This document shows, in pieces, positions 56,469 to 64,000 of a DNA stretch of 64,000 nt (position 1 is the stretch's first letter; each line of letters opens with the position of its first letter). A program made the translations under genes and the position numbers. Source of the stretch: an uncultured Alistipes sp. Its GTDB lineage: Bacteria > Bacteroidota > Bacteroidia > Bacteroidales > Rikenellaceae. The notes under the pieces were generated by a model. It did no database searches, was not told where the DNA came from, and saw only the letters and a list, made by a program, of their open reading frames with translations. The stretch covers positions 1 through 64,000 of the forward strand of contig CALURC010000010.1 in NCBI GenBank assembly GCA_944323075.1, written 5' to 3'.

Positions 56469-57785
56469 TTGAGCTATTTATATATTTCGTCGGTAACATT
56501 CAATACATTCTCTCTTCAAGACGGAGTGATTCTGTCGTTGATCGTTTTGTTGTTGTTCGTATCGGCAATCGTGTCGGCATCGGAAACGGCTTTTTTTTCA
56601 CTGACCCCACACGACATCGAACGATTTAAGAACAACAAAGATCGATCCAGCAAAACGATTCTCACACTGCTCTCGTCGGAGAAGTATCTACTCGCGACCA
56701 TACTGATTGCCAACAATCTCGTCAACGTATGCATCGTCGTCTTGGCTAACGGACTGATCGACTCACTAATCGATTTTGGAGAGGCTACCGGGTGGGAATT
56801 TTTAATCAAAATGGTCGTTGTGACCTTTTTGCTTCTGCTTTTCGGAGAGATCATGCCCAAAATCTTCTCTTCATACAACCCGATACGAATTACCAGAATC
56901 ATGGCTCTCCCGCTATCCGGACTGAAATCACTGTTTAAACCCTTTTCATATCTGCTCATTCGTTCGGGAAACTACATCAGTAAAAAATTCTCCGACAAAC
57001 ACGACAATATCTCAATAGATGAGCTTTCAAACGCAATTGAGATGACCTCGGATCAGAATGCCGAAGAGAAACAGATGTTATCGGAAATCGTCGATTTTGT
57101 TCATACGGAGGTTGGCGAGATTATGAAACCGCGTCTGGACATCATCGCCCTCGACATCAAATCGAATTTCGAAGAGGTACGCCAAACAATTGTAACTTCG
57201 GGATTCTCACGCATTCCGGTTTTCGAAGAGAACATCGACAAGATCAAGGGAATCCTTTACGTCAAAGACTTACTCCCCTACATAACGCAAGATCAAAATT
57301 TTGAATGGCCGAATCTGATTCGGAAACCCTATTTCGTCCCTGAACACAAAAAAATCAACGAACTGCTCGAAGAGTTCCGCTCAAACCAAATCCACATCGC
57401 AATCGTTGTCGACGAATACGGGTCGACACTCGGGTTGGTCTCACTTGAGGATATCTTGGAAGAGATTGTCGGTGAAATTTCAGACGAGTCAGACCGTGAA
57501 CAAACATTCTATAAAAAACTTGCCCCCAACAGCTATCTTTTCGAAGGTAAAACGCACCTCAACGATTTTCTAGAAGTACTTGGACTCGATGACAGTTATT
57601 TAGATTCAGTAAAAGGAGGTGCAGAAACAATAGCCGGACTGATGCTGGAAATTCAAAAAGATTTTCTGCATCAAGGAGAATCATTGACCTACCGTGATCT
57701 GTTGCTCCAGGTCGAAGCCGTAGACGGACTTAGGATAGACAAGGTTAAAGTTACCCTTATGAATCACCCGTCATCAGCCTTATAA
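56469..57785 (+). CDS. GldE-like CNNM/CBS/CorC-HlyC membrane protein
   Basis: A 438-residue inner-membrane protein. A CNNM (DUF21) domain with three or four membrane segments fills residues 1-180 (VSASETAFFSLTP near the start). A CBS pair (about 205-330: MKPRLDIIALDIKSNFEE, VDEYGSTLGLVSLEDILEEI) and a CorC_HlyC domain (about 350-430) follow. This is the architecture of GldE, known from gliding flavobacteria, and of Mg2+/Co2+ efflux proteins. No other gliding gene is nearby, so an ion-homeostasis role is as likely. The only plausible start is TTG. Confidence 0.85.
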   Translation: MSYLYISSVTFNTFSLQDGVILSLIVLLLFVSAIVSASETAFFSLTPHDIERFKNNKDRSSKTILTLLSSEKYLLATILIANNLVNVCIVVLANGLIDSLIDFGEATGWEFLIKMVVVTFLLLLFGEIMPKIFSSYNPIRITRIMALPLSGLKSLFKPFSYLLIRSGNYISKKFSDKHDNISIDELSNAIEMTSDQNAEEKQMLSEIVDFVHTEVGEIMKPRLDIIALDIKSNFEEVRQTIVTSGFSRIPVFEENIDKIKGILYVKDLLPYITQDQNFEWPNLIRKPYFVPEHKKINELLEEFRSNQIHIAIVVDEYGSTLGLVSLEDILEEIVGEISDESDREQTFYKKLAPNSYLFEGKTHLNDFLEVLGLDDSYLDSVKGGAETIAGLMLEIQKDFLHQGESLTYRDLLLQVEAVDGLRIDKVKVTLMNHPSSAL

Positions 57786-57988
57786 CGCACACCTGAAAGC
57801 TAATCGGTTTTAATTATACAGAGGATCGCCCATTCGCCCATTATTAATTACATAAAACACATCTCGCAAAGGAAATACAAACATACCTACTCTTCCCCCA
57901 ATAGGTATTCCCCATCCTTGCCATGCAAAAGGGCTGCAATTCCTCACATCACACAGGGAGTAATGTAACCCGTCGCCCCCCCACAGCT

Positions 57989-58717
57989 CTAAAACACCTC
58001 ACGTAGAATGGATATCGACCGAACAGTACGAATAGCATCAAGATGATACCCAAAAAACTCCAATATGGATTCGAGAAAAGCTGAGCGTCGCTCCCGTGAA
58101 AGCCGAAGACTGTCGAGATCATCTACAGAACAATCCATCAACCGTCCCAACAACGAAGAGCTATCTTGATCCATACACACAGCATGTACCGGCAATGAAG
58201 GGGTAAACAATCCACTCCTCATATCAAAAAAAGCTCCTTCCGAAAATTCATTTCCGGGATAAAAACCCAAATAAGCAGAGAGTTGCACTAAAAACCAAAG
58301 ATGAAAATTTGCAACGCCCTTTTCCATTCGATCGAGCTGGACCACTGAATTGGAAATAAAATCGAACAAAGCATCATTCGGTTCCGACTCCCGAATCAAC
58401 CGATACAGCACTTCGGCCATAAAGAGTGATATGGTACTTTTCCGGACATCGAACGGAAGCGAAGACAACGGCACTAAATTCCGAATCTCGCGTATGCGGT
58501 GCATCTGTGCATGAGACGAAATACCAGCCTCCAGTTCCACCAAAAACATCGGTTGTAATAACGCTGCCTTGTTTCCCCGACCTCGAGAACTTCGCACGCC
58601 TTGAACCATATAATTCATCCGGCCATACAAGTCAGTCAAAAGGTAAGCAACCAATGAACTTTCCCCGTATTTGATCGTATGCAATACAATCCCCCGTGCT
58701 TTATAAAAGTTCTGCAT
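57989..58717 (-). CDS. recO: DNA repair protein RecO
   Basis: A 242-residue cytoplasmic protein of the RecFOR pathway that helps load RecA onto single-stranded DNA. The N-terminal OB-fold reads YKARGIVLHTIKYGESSLVAYLLTD, and GRMNYMVQGVRSSRGRGNKAALLQPMFLVELE follows. The helical C-terminal domain begins near 80. Length is normal. The stop of rdgB is 2 nt upstream of its start, so the two are coupled. Confidence 0.9.
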   Translation of the reverse strand: MQNFYKARGIVLHTIKYGESSLVAYLLTDLYGRMNYMVQGVRSSRGRGNKAALLQPMFLVELEAGISSHAQMHRIREIRNLVPLSSLPFDVRKSTISLFMAEVLYRLIRESEPNDALFDFISNSVVQLDRMEKGVANFHLWFLVQLSAYLGFYPGNEFSEGAFFDMRSGLFTPSLPVHAVCMDQDSSSLLGRLMDCSVDDLDSLRLSRERRSAFLESILEFFGYHLDAIRTVRSISILREVF

Positions 58718-58719
58718 AA

Positions 58720-59295
58720 CTACCGTTTCAAAAGAAATGCAGCTAACTTCTCCACAGCAAGACCTCGATGACTAATGGCATTTTTCGATTCGGAATCCAT
58801 CTCGGCAAAAGTCGTGGCATATCCATCCGGAACAAACAACGGATCATACCCGAAACCTGCGGTTCCTCTTGGCTGCTCTGTAATCACACCGTTAACAATC
58901 CCTTCAAAAAGGTACTCCTTACCGTCGAGAATCAAGGCTATCACAGTCCGGAAACGAGCCTTTCTATTTTGTTTACCCTCCATGTTCTTCAGCAATAGCG
59001 CCATATTGTCAAGCGAATTTTTAGACTCTCCCGCATAACGAGCTGAATAAACACCTGGAGCTCCGTTCAACGCCTCTACCTCGAGACCCGTATCGTCCGC
59101 GAAACAACTTTCCCCGGTCCTTTGGTACAAAAAACGGGCCTTCTGAAGTGCATTTCCCTCAAGAGTTTGTTGATTCTCTGGTATATCTTCATGAATTCCT
59201 AACTCATGCAACGATTCTATCTGAAACGAATCACCCAAAACCTCTTGGACCTCTTTTAACTTGTGATTATTATTTGTAGCAAAATTCAATTTCAT
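58720..59295 (-). CDS. rdgB: Non-canonical purine NTP pyrophosphatase
   Basis: A 191-residue cytoplasmic enzyme that hydrolyses dITP, ITP and XTP to monophosphates, keeping them out of DNA and [21 protein letters not shown] opens the fold. [26 protein letters not shown] carries the acidic metal/substrate site, and [15 protein letters not shown] and [10 protein letters not shown] complete it. It sits 16 nt after the HAD gene and 2 nt before recO. Confidence 0.96.
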   Translation of the reverse strand: MKLNFATNNNHKLKEVQEVLGDSFQIESLHELGIHEDIPENQQTLEGNALQKARFLYQRTGESCFADDTGLEVEALNGAPGVYSARYAGESKNSLDNMALLLKNMEGKQNRKARFRTVIALILDGKEYLFEGIVNGVITEQPRGTAGFGYDPLFVPDGYATTFAEMDSESKNAISHRGLAVEKLAAFLLKR

Positions 59296-59311
59296 AGTTT
59301 ACTAAACACAA

Positions 59312-60148
59312 CTAAGATTTACAATTTTTACTCAACTGATAATCAATAGCAATCTTATCGATTATCATTTTGACAAGACGATCTATCTCTTTATCGGGAC
59401 TATAGTCTGCAGGACAAACATAATTTACCCGATTATCCTGAATCAAACGAAGCATCTCCTGACGTTTTTGCCGCGACCGGGGATTATATACAGCGATTGA
59501 ATGTCCCCCCTGCTGTTTGACCAATTTCATACAAGGAATATCTGTCGTCCCATCCCCAAAATAGATCATGTGACGGAACTGTACGGGCCGTTTTTCCTCT
59601 TCGATAAACTCATTAATTCGTACACTATCATAAACACTCTCGACCCCTTTGTTTATTTTAAAAATAAACTGTGTTTTATTCGTATAATTGACTGCAACAG
59701 CTGGCCAATAGGCTACCCCATCAACGTTATAAAAAAACGAGCAGGCGTATATCTTCCGAAACTCTTTTGCTATTGGCGTTCCCTCAATCATCTCTCGCAA
59801 TCCCGACGAGTTGATGTAATGATGCAATTTAATCCCTCTTTCGGCGGCATAGGCATTAATACGCGGAAACCACTCCTTGACACCCTCATACAACTCGATA
59901 TTCTGCCCTGACTGGGCGAAAGATTCGCGACGAAGCGATTTTCCTGCACTTTGTGCCTCATGCAACATCTGATACATATAAGCAAGAATCGGGTCTCCAT
60001 CCTGTTCTAATGCCGTTTGGTTACTTCTTTCCCAAAACTCGTGGTTGCTTTTCCCGATAGCCGGAATAAAATCGTACTCTTGCATATTCCCGGGCGAAAG
60101 CGTCCCGTCGAAATCATAGATCAACGCAACAACTAATTTTTTAGCCAT
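59312..60148 (-). CDS. HAD-superfamily phosphatase
   Basis: A 278-residue cytoplasmic phosphatase. The N-terminal IYDFDGTLSPG has the nucleophile and acid Asp pair, SSGLREM the motif II Ser, and IYFGDGTTDIPCM the metal-binding motif III/IV. The insertion between motifs I and II (about 25-105) is a helical cap. The length is larger than for simple phosphoserine phosphatases. Substrate not evident. It heads the HAD-rdgB-recO group. Confidence 0.85.
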   Translation of the reverse strand: MAKKLVVALIYDFDGTLSPGNMQEYDFIPAIGKSNHEFWERSNQTALEQDGDPILAYMYQMLHEAQSAGKSLRRESFAQSGQNIELYEGVKEWFPRINAYAAERGIKLHHYINSSGLREMIEGTPIAKEFRKIYACSFFYNVDGVAYWPAVAVNYTNKTQFIFKINKGVESVYDSVRINEFIEEEKRPVQFRHMIYFGDGTTDIPCMKLVKQQGGHSIAVYNPRSRQKRQEMLRLIQDNRVNYVCPADYSPDKEIDRLVKMIIDKIAIDYQLSKNCKS

Positions 60149-60217
60149 AACCGTAATTTTTGTCCATAAAGGTATAAAAAATCAAAGAAAACAGGACACC
60201 TATAAAATTTCCTTATT

Positions 60218-60760
60218 TCAAAGACCAACCTTACGGCACATCATTTTCGCATGACTTCTCAAAGAAGGAACATGACTCTGCCTAAACCATTTCAATACCT
60301 CGGAAATTTCTTCGTCAATCCAAGACTCCTGATGCGGAAGCCTGCACAGAATATCCATACACCAAACCCGAACAGATGGAGGTATAGCAGAATCAATCAG
60401 CCGTGTGAAAGTTACGTCCACTATTCGGTCGACACAATCAGAAGAGAGATCAGTTTTTGGAGCAGACAACAGACGAACCATCATTTTACTGTATAACCGT
60501 ATGACTCCGAAATAATTCGCTTGCAAATAGTTATCCGTAATTCGTTCACAATAATCGAATAGACGCGCAGGACTATACGAAAAAGCATGCTCCAAAGCCC
60601 ATGTCACCCGAAAGGCGAACCGCTCAGGCTTCTTTACTCCCCAATCCAAAGCCTCATCGAAGAGATCATTCGCAACAATCAAACGCCCGCAATACGCAGC
60701 TTCTGATGACCGATAATTTTGTTTGCCACATATCCATTCGAAACAATCCTCTTCAACCAT
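60218..60760 (-). CDS. Conserved hypothetical helical protein
   Basis: A 180-residue cytoplasmic protein with no signal peptide. It is almost entirely helical and suggests HEAT/ARM-like helix pairs: PERFAFRVTWALEHAFSYSP, ARLFDYCERITDN, FGVIRLYSKMMVRLL and SHAKMMCRKVG. There are many Trp, Cys and Arg residues. It lies 69 nt upstream of the HAD gene and 131 nt after ilvE. I see no motif that gives a function. A protein-binding scaffold is only an inference from the helical repeats. Confidence 0.6.
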   Translation of the reverse strand: MVEEDCFEWICGKQNYRSSEAAYCGRLIVANDLFDEALDWGVKKPERFAFRVTWALEHAFSYSPARLFDYCERITDNYLQANYFGVIRLYSKMMVRLLSAPKTDLSSDCVDRIVDVTFTRLIDSAIPPSVRVWCMDILCRLPHQESWIDEEISEVLKWFRQSHVPSLRSHAKMMCRKVGL

Positions 60761-60825
60761 ACTCTCAAATTATTCTTACCCACTTCTCACTTTATGACCC
60801 TCACTTCCACTGCTATTTTTCAGCA

Positions 60826-60860
60826 AAAAGACTGCGGATAAGGTTACCCTTATCCGCAGT
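60826..60860 (-). terminator. Intrinsic terminator after ilvE
   Basis: A perfect 13-bp stem (60831-60843 with 60848-60860, 4-nt loop). On the minus strand it is followed by five T. It begins about 30 nt past the ilvE stop. Confidence 0.92.
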
Positions 60861-60891
60861 ACTCACTATTTATATCCGATATAGATCTCTT

Positions 60892-61908
60892 TTATTTCAC
60901 CTCGACCATCCATCCGTACGTATCGGGTTCTTCACCATATTGAATTGCACGCAATCTATGATAAAGTTTCTCACAATTCGGCCCGGCTTTAGTCCCATCT
61001 CCATAAACAAACGTCCGATCATTCGACGGATCGTAAATAGATCCGATTGGCGAAATCACGGCTGCCGTACCGCATGCTCCAGCCTCTTCGAATGTCGCCA
61101 GCTCCTCATAGTCTACAATGCGTTGCTCCACCTTCAAGCCCAATTCCTCGGCCAATGTCATCAAGCTTTTGTTCGTAATAGAAGGCAACACCGAATGAGA
61201 CCTTGGCGTAATGTATGTTCCCTGGCGAATACCAAAGAAGTTAGCACCACCACATTCGTCAATATGTTTTTTCTCTTTCGCATCCAGATACAAAACACAT
61301 GGATATCCTTTCTCATGACCGATCTCTCCCGACGTAAGACTCGCCGCATAGTTACCTCCGACTTTAACATGCCCGGTTCCCAGAGGTGCCGCACGGTCGT
61401 GATCTCGATCGATCATCACCTTAATCGGATTAAATCCCTCTTTATAATATGGTCCTACAGGAGTTACAAACATCAACAAAAGATACTCTTGTGAAGGGTT
61501 AACACCCACTTGTGCAGAAGTACCCAGCAACAGCGGACGAATATATAGCGAAGCTCCCGTTCCATAAGGCGGAACGAAACGTTCATTCGCTTTCACCACC
61601 CGCTTCATCATATCGACAAACAAATCAACCGGCGGTAAAGCCATTTTAAGATATGCAGCTGAGGATTGCATCCGTTTTGCATTCTCTTCTGGACGGAAGA
61701 TACGAATCACTCCGTCTGCCCCACGAAAAGCTTTCTGTCCTTCGAAAACTTCCTGGCCATAATGCAAGCACGTTGCTGCCATATGCAGCGATACGGTTTC
61801 ATCCGATGTTAGTTCGGGTTCACTCCAAGACCCATTGCGGTAGTAACTCCGTATATTATAGTCTGTTTTCAGATACCCGAAAGATAGGTTTTTCCAATCT
61901 AGTTCCAT
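60892..61908 (-). CDS. ilvE: Branched-chain amino acid aminotransferase
   Basis: A 338-residue PLP enzyme that interconverts Leu, Ile and Val with their keto acids. The PLP lysine is in HEKGYPCVLYLDAKEKK, near residue 205. Conserved ASLYIRPLLLGT, GGNYAASL and the C-terminal ACGTAAVISPIG (phosphate binding) are present. The size and ECGGANFFG motif place it in the longer, type II group found in Bacteroidota. It has its own terminator and is 75 nt from metG. Confidence 0.95.
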   Translation of the reverse strand: MELDWKNLSFGYLKTDYNIRSYYRNGSWSEPELTSDETVSLHMAATCLHYGQEVFEGQKAFRGADGVIRIFRPEENAKRMQSSAAYLKMALPPVDLFVDMMKRVVKANERFVPPYGTGASLYIRPLLLGTSAQVGVNPSQEYLLLMFVTPVGPYYKEGFNPIKVMIDRDHDRAAPLGTGHVKVGGNYAASLTSGEIGHEKGYPCVLYLDAKEKKHIDECGGANFFGIRQGTYITPRSHSVLPSITNKSLMTLAEELGLKVEQRIVDYEELATFEEAGACGTAAVISPIGSIYDPSNDRTFVYGDGTKAGPNCEKLYHRLRAIQYGEEPDTYGWMVEVK

Positions 61909-61983
61909 AACCTTTCTCTCTATTTATCATTTATTTTATCGTTATTTCCATCTTTATGGATGAAGGGAAGACGATCCCATGTT

Positions 61984-64000
61984 CTATCCAATCATCGTTC
62001 CATTTCCAACCTTATCGACCGGTGAGAGAAGAACCATCCGTCCTGATGCATCCTGCGCCATCAGAATCATGCCTTCTGACAAAACACCTTTCAACTCTCT
62101 CGGTTCAAGATTGATCAGCACAAGCACCTGGCGTCCGATCAACGACTCCGGCGTATAGTGTTCCGCTATCCCCGAAACGATCGTCCGTTTGTCAATTCCT
62201 GTATCAATCGTCAGTTTTAGGAGTTTTTTCGTTTTGGCCACTTTCTCTGCCGCCAAGATTGTTGCGGTGCGAATATCCATCCGATTAAAATCATCGAACA
62301 CGATACGCTCCTTCTGCGGTTCAATCTTCCGACCTGCCTCTTTTGCCATATTGGCTTTTTTCGTATCGGCCAATTTCTTCAACTGTGCTTCAATCGTGCT
62401 GTCTTCGATCTTTTCGAACAACAGAACTGGTGTTCCGATTTCATGTCCTGCAGTCAACAAGTCGGTTGCACCCAACTTGTCCCAACCGAAACGATCCACC
62501 TGCAACAATTTTAAAATCTTGTCTGCGGTAAACGGCATAAAGGGTTCGATACCGATCGCAATCGACGCGGTAATCTGCAAGGCAACGTTCAAAATCGTCT
62601 TTACCCGCTCGGGATCGGTCTTATATAACTTCCACGGCTCCGTATCAGCCAAATATTTATTTCCCAAACGGGCAATATTCATTGCCTCCTTAAGTGCCTC
62701 ACGGAACCGATAATTTTCGATATTCTCCTCGAGCGCTTTCTTAATAGAAGGCAGCTCACTCAGGATATCCCGATCATAATCGGTCAAGGTTCCACATTCG
62801 GGTACACGTCCTCCGTAGTATTTATGGGTCAGCACCAATGCCCGATTAACAAAGTTCCCCAATACGGCAACCAGCTCATTATTGTTACGGGCCTGAAAAT
62901 CGCGCCACGTGAAATCATTGTCTTTGGTCTCCGGAGCATTGGCACACAACACATAACGCAATACATCCTCCTTGCCCGGAAACTCTTCCAAATATTCATG
63001 CAACCACACCGCCCAGTTACGCGACGTTGAGATCTTTTCGCCTTCGAGATTCAAGAACTCATTGGCAGGTACATTTTCCGGCAGGATATATCCACCGTGC
63101 GCCCGCAACATGGAGGGGAAAACAATACAATGGAACACGATATTGTCTTTACCGATGAAGTGAACCATTTTGGTTTCCTCATCCTTCCAATACTTTTCCC
63201 AGTCGGGCGTAAGCTCTTTTGTTGCGGAGATATACCCGATCGGAGCATCGAACCACACGTACAGCACCTTCCCTTCAGCTCCTTCGACCGGAACGGGAAT
63301 ACCCCAATCCAAGTCACGACTCACGGCACGCGGTTGAAGTCCAAGGTCGAGCCAACTCTTGCACTGTCCGTACACATTGACCTTCCACTCTTTGTGACCC
63401 TCAAGAATCCACCGACGCAAAAATGCCTCATGCTTATCAAGCGGTAGGAACCAATGGGTTGTCTCCTTCATTACCGGAACAGAGCCGGTTATCGCACTCC
63501 GAGGATTGATCAAATCAATCGGACTCAACGTACTGCCACACTTTTCACATTGATCTCCATATGCCCGGTCGTTCTGACAATGTGGACACGTTCCGACAAT
63601 ATAACGATCTGCCAGAAACTGTCCGGCCTCTTCGTCATAATACTGCATCGTTGTCTTTTCGATGAACTCACCTTTATCATATAGAGTACGGAAAAAATCC
63701 GACGCTGTCTTGTGGTGTACCGGAGAGGTCGTCCGCGAATAGATGTCGAACGACATACCGAGCCGTTTGAAAGAGTCCTTTATAATATTATGATACTTAT
63801 CGACGATATCCTGTGGCGAAACGCCCTCCTGACGGGCCTTGATTGTAATGGGAACTCCGTGTTCGTCCGATCCGCACACCGAGATCACATCCTCGCCGCG
63901 CAAACGCAAATATCTCACATAAATGTCCGAAGGGATATATACTCCCGCGAGGTGTCCGATATGTACCGGACCGTTGGCATAAGGAAGTGCCGATGTAACA
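61984..64000 (-). CDS. metG: Methionyl-tRNA synthetase, 5' end missing
   Basis: The frame is open from the stop at 61984 to the window edge, so only the first few residues are lost. It charges tRNA(Met). HIGH is intact ([10 protein letters not shown]) close to the visible start. The catalytic domain holds a zinc knuckle ([19 protein letters not shown]) of the type with four cysteines, and KISTSRN stands for KMSKS. An anticodon domain follows, and the last 110 residues are a tRNA-binding EMAPII-like domain ([20 protein letters not shown]). The visible part is 672 codons, so a total near 680 residues fits the dimeric E. coli-like type. Confidence 0.97.
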   Translation of the reverse strand, partial: VTSALPYANGPVHIGHLAGVYIPSDIYVRYLRLRGEDVISVCGSDEHGVPITIKARQEGVSPQDIVDKYHNIIKDSFKRLGMSFDIYSRTTSPVHHKTASDFFRTLYDKGEFIEKTTMQYYDEEAGQFLADRYIVGTCPHCQNDRAYGDQCEKCGSTLSPIDLINPRSAITGSVPVMKETTHWFLPLDKHEAFLRRWILEGHKEWKVNVYGQCKSWLDLGLQPRAVSRDLDWGIPVPVEGAEGKVLYVWFDAPIGYISATKELTPDWEKYWKDEETKMVHFIGKDNIVFHCIVFPSMLRAHGGYILPENVPANEFLNLEGEKISTSRNWAVWLHEYLEEFPGKEDVLRYVLCANAPETKDNDFTWRDFQARNNNELVAVLGNFVNRALVLTHKYYGGRVPECGTLTDYDRDILSELPSIKKALEENIENYRFREALKEAMNIARLGNKYLADTEPWKLYKTDPERVKTILNVALQITASIAIGIEPFMPFTADKILKLLQVDRFGWDKLGATDLLTAGHEIGTPVLLFEKIEDSTIEAQLKKLADTKKANMAKEAGRKIEPQKERIVFDDFNRMDIRTATILAAEKVAKTKKLLKLTIDTGIDKRTIVSGIAEHYTPESLIGRQVLVLINLEPRELKGVLSEGMILMAQDASGRMVLLSPVDKVGNGTMIG

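Noticed and set aside
57786-57988. Terminator between the converging gldE-like gene and recO
   Set aside because: I found no stable stem or T-run in this 203-nt gap, so nothing is annotated there.

Overview
This window looks like chromosome from a member of the Bacteroidales (Bacteroidota). Three things support that. Many promoters have the Bacteroidota form: a -33 TTTG-like box, a 19-20 nt spacer, then TAnnTTTG. Several families are typical of the phylum: a TamL-type lipidated BamA-family protein, GldE, DUF4834, DUF4254 beside a GT9 transferase, GH109, and MraY with an extra periplasmic insertion. The glycan genes carry secretion or lipoprotein signals. G+C is moderate (about half). I cannot name a genus. 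I saw no phage genes, insertion sequence, CRISPR array, tRNA or rRNA.

Layout. 1-4.5 kb (- strand): a carbohydrate-degradation end piece, with a truncated GH71/GH99-like secreted protein and a GH78 rhamnosidase, then a rubredoxin too short for most ORF lists. 4.7-8.1 kb: purB, diverging from a DUF4834 membrane protein and an MlaE/MlaF-type lipid transporter core. 8.2-14.2 kb: gapdh, then GH109 alpha-N-acetylgalactosaminidase, a NahK-like N-acetylhexosamine kinase and two glycosyltransferases. 14.3-21 kb: galE (-), then manA, dCMP deaminase, a DUF4435 TOPRIM-like protein, cysE and an LTA-synthase-like sulfatase-fold enzyme. 21.2-26.6 kb (-): metK behind a leader that closely resembles a SAM-II riboswitch, a TamL-like protein, an AlaX-like editing protein and a nitroreductase. 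26.7-28.8 kb: dapF, a small charged protein and an alpha/beta hydrolase. 28.9-33.8 kb (-): an exported sugar isomerase-like TIM barrel, an (alpha/alpha)6 glycosidase-like lipoprotein, a conserved unknown and a LysM glucosaminidase. 33.9-38.1 kb (+): DUF4254, GT9, an endonuclease/exonuclease/phosphatase-fold protein, gcvH and mdh.

38.2-57.8 kb is the division and cell wall (dcw) cluster, in the order ftsL-like, ftsI, [membrane PHP protein, CPA2 antiporter], murE, mraY, murD, ftsW, murG, murC, ftsQ, ftsA, ftsZ, gldE-like. It has no mraZ or rsmH at its head, and two unrelated genes split it between ftsI and murE. The right end (58-64 kb, - strand) has recO, rdgB, a HAD phosphatase, a conserved unknown, ilvE and a metG that runs off the edge.

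Functional links. MurE carries the DNPR motif of meso-diaminopimelate-adding enzymes, which fits dapF in the same window. GH109 plus the NahK-like kinase would free GalNAc outside the cytoplasm and then make GalNAc-1-phosphate. The metK leader would let S-adenosylmethionine control its own synthase. The nearest things to new biology are the SAM-II-like leader with its A-tract/U-tract alternative helix, the PHP/antiporter insertion in the dcw cluster, the stand-alone DUF4435 protein, and the exported sugar-modifying enzymes.
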